6,652 bases of DNA, from the NCBI GenBank assembly GCA_023260935.1, contig JALQTL010000314.1, forward strand, positions 1 through 6,652, written 5' to 3'. Below the pieces are notes generated by a model. It did not search any database and was not told the origin of the DNA. It saw nothing but the letters and a program-made list of their open reading frames with translations. The stretch is from Paracoccaceae bacterium (GTDB lineage Bacteria > Pseudomonadota > Alphaproteobacteria > Rhodobacterales > Rhodobacteraceae). A program made the position numbers and the translations under genes. Shown in pieces: positions 5,446-6,652 of the stretch (its first letter is position 1; every line of letters starts with the position of its first letter).

Positions 5446-6652
5446 ATGAACATCCTGATCCTCGGGTCCGGGGGGCGTGAACACGCGCTTGCCTGGGCAG
5501 TGAAGCAGAACCCCAAATGCGACCGGCTGATCGTGGCCCCGGGCAATGCCGGCATCGCCGAACTGGCGGAACTGGCCGAGATCGACATTCTGGACGGCGC
5601 GGCCGTGGTGGATTTCTGCGGCGAGAATGCGGTGGATTTCGTGATTGTCGGGCCCGAGGCACCCTTGGCGGCCGGCGTGGCCGATGCCACCCGCGCGGCC
5701 GGCATCCTGACCTTCGGCCCCTCGGCCGCCGCCGCCCGGCTGGAGGCATCAAAGGGCTTCACCAAAGAAATCTGCGACGCCTGCGCCGCCCCGACCGCCG
5801 CCTATGCCCGCTTCGACACGGCCGCCGCCGCCCGCGACTATGTTACTGCCAAGGGTGCCCCGCTGGTGATCAAGGCCGACGGTCTGGCAGCCGGCAAGGG
5901 CGTGATCATGGGCATGACCCTGCCCGAGGCGCTTGCCGGGATCGACGAGATCTTCGGCGGTGCCTTTGGCGACGCGGGCGCAGAGGTGGTGATCGAGGAA
6001 TTCATGGAAGGCGAGGAAGCCAGCTTCTTCGTGCTGTCTGACGGTCTGAACGCCCTGCCAATTGGCACCGCGCAGGATCACAAGCGCGTGGGCGAAGGCG
6101 ATACGGGGCCGAACACCGGCGGGATGGGCGCCTATTCCCCTGCCCCGGTTCTGACAGAGGCGATCCAGCAGCAGGCGATGGACCAGATCGTTCTGCCCAC
6201 CATCCGCGAGATGGCACGACGCGGCACCCCCTATCAGGGCGTGCTTTACGCCGGCCTCATGATCAGGGACGGGCAGGCAAGGCTGGTGGAATACAACTGC
6301 CGCTTCGGCGATCCGGAAACGCAGGTTCTGATGATGAGGCTGGGCGCTCAGGCGCTGGACCTGATGCTGGCCTGTGCCGAGGGACGGCTGGACAAGGCCC
6401 ATGTCACCTGGGCCGAGGATCATGCCATCACGGTGGTCATGGCGGCCCGGGGGTATCCGGGCAGCTATGAAAGGGGCAGCGTCATCGGGGGGCTCGACAC
6501 CATCCCCGAAACCGGCTGGCAGATGGTCTTTCACGCCGGCACGCGCGAGGTCAATGGGGCCATCCAGGCACATGGCGGCCGTGTGCTGAACGTGACGGCC
6601 CGCGGCGAATCCCTGCGGGATGCCCGCGCCCGCGCTTATCAGATGGTCGATG
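5446..6652 (+). CDS. purD: Phosphoribosylamine-glycine ligase (GAR synthetase), C-terminus cut by window
   Basis: This ATP-grasp enzyme joins glycine to 5-phosphoribosylamine with ATP hydrolysis, the second step of de novo purine synthesis, in the cytoplasm. The window holds 402 codons and is open at the right edge; the usual length is about 420-430, so only some 20 residues should be missing. Visible are the N-terminal fold start ILGSGGREHA (5-14), VGPEAPL (68-74), the ATP-grasp loop KADGLAAGKGV (143-153), the acidic IEEFMEGEEAS stretch (183-193), DHKR (211-214), GPNTGGMGAYSPAP (221-234) and EYNCRFGDPETQ (282-293), whose Glu and Asn bind the metal. The ending VLNVTARG (380-387) is typical of the C-terminal domain. 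MNILILGSGG is the usual PurD start and fixes the ATG at 5446. It stands alone rather than in a pur operon here and is divergent from xseA. Identification is secure. Confidence 0.97.
   Translation, partial: MNILILGSGGREHALAWAVKQNPKCDRLIVAPGNAGIAELAELAEIDILDGAAVVDFCGENAVDFVIVGPEAPLAAGVADATRAAGILTFGPSAAAARLEASKGFTKEICDACAAPTAAYARFDTAAAARDYVTAKGAPLVIKADGLAAGKGVIMGMTLPEALAGIDEIFGGAFGDAGAEVVIEEFMEGEEASFFVLSDGLNALPIGTAQDHKRVGEGDTGPNTGGMGAYSPAPVLTEAIQQQAMDQIVLPTIREMARRGTPYQGVLYAGLMIRDGQARLVEYNCRFGDPETQVLMMRLGAQALDLMLACAEGRLDKAHVTWAEDHAITVVMAARGYPGSYERGSVIGGLDTIPETGWQMVFHAGTREVNGAIQAHGGRVLNVTARGESLRDARARAYQMVD

Noticed and set aside
5423..5480. G-quadruplex near the purD start
   Set aside because: Only two G-tracts are close together; the next ones are more than 20 nt away, so the loops are too long for a convincing quadruplex.
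5749..6573. A 274-codon open frame on the minus strand opposite purD, and 4851-5402 on the plus strand opposite xseA
   Set aside because: The opposite-strand genes are complete and motif-rich; the antisense products show no domain and follow the third-position GC bias.
1..6652. CRISPR array, tRNA/rRNA, insertion sequence, prophage or defence system
   Set aside because: No spaced repeats, tRNA-like cloverleaf, transposase, integrase or defence-type domain was seen on either strand; nearly all DNA is taken up by housekeeping or metabolic genes.

Overview
The window looks like an ordinary chromosomal segment of a GC-rich alphaproteobacterium, most likely in Rhodobacterales (the Rhodobacter/Paracoccus/Tabrizicola kind). 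The basis is strong G/C preference at third codon positions, the alphaproteobacterial form of FtsY, an AlkB of the short family type, and a GC-rich extragenic palindrome that I remember from this order. No tRNA, rRNA, CRISPR array, transposase, phage gene or defence cassette is visible. There are six complete or partial genes of recognisable family and one small secreted protein of unknown function.

Left part (1-2164, all on the minus strand, read right to left): a YhhN-family membrane protein (lysoplasmalogenase family) comes first, then ftsY, the signal-recognition-particle receptor, then the first 39 codons of a probable EamA/DMT-type membrane transporter that runs off the left edge. The yhhN-ftsY gap carries three copies of a 13-bp tandem repeat that contains the yhhN stop codon. 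The ftsY-EamA gap carries the GC-rich palindrome, which may end or weaken the ftsY transcript.

Middle (2165-3736, plus strand): an AlkB-like membrane di-iron hydroxylase is transcribed divergently from yhhN across an 83-bp gap. A 130-residue secreted protein with four cysteines in its mature part follows, probably periplasmic, with a textbook AGGAGG ribosome-binding site.

Right part (3810-6652): xseA (exonuclease VII large subunit, minus strand) converges on the small secreted-protein gene and diverges from purD (GAR synthetase, plus strand, cut by the right edge before its last few residues). The two start codons are 76 bp apart, and plausible sigma-70-type promoters for both overlap in that gap.

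The genes do not form one pathway: they cover protein targeting, membrane lipid or hydrocarbon chemistry, DNA repair and purine synthesis. I see no strong case for a new multi-gene system. The observations most worth checking are a C-terminal QGSLF in XseA that matches the beta-clamp-binding consensus, the separation of the FtsY N-terminal amphipathic helix from its NG domain by a long Pro/Ala linker, the divergent YhhN/AlkB pair, and the 13-bp triple repeat that places TGA in all three frames.
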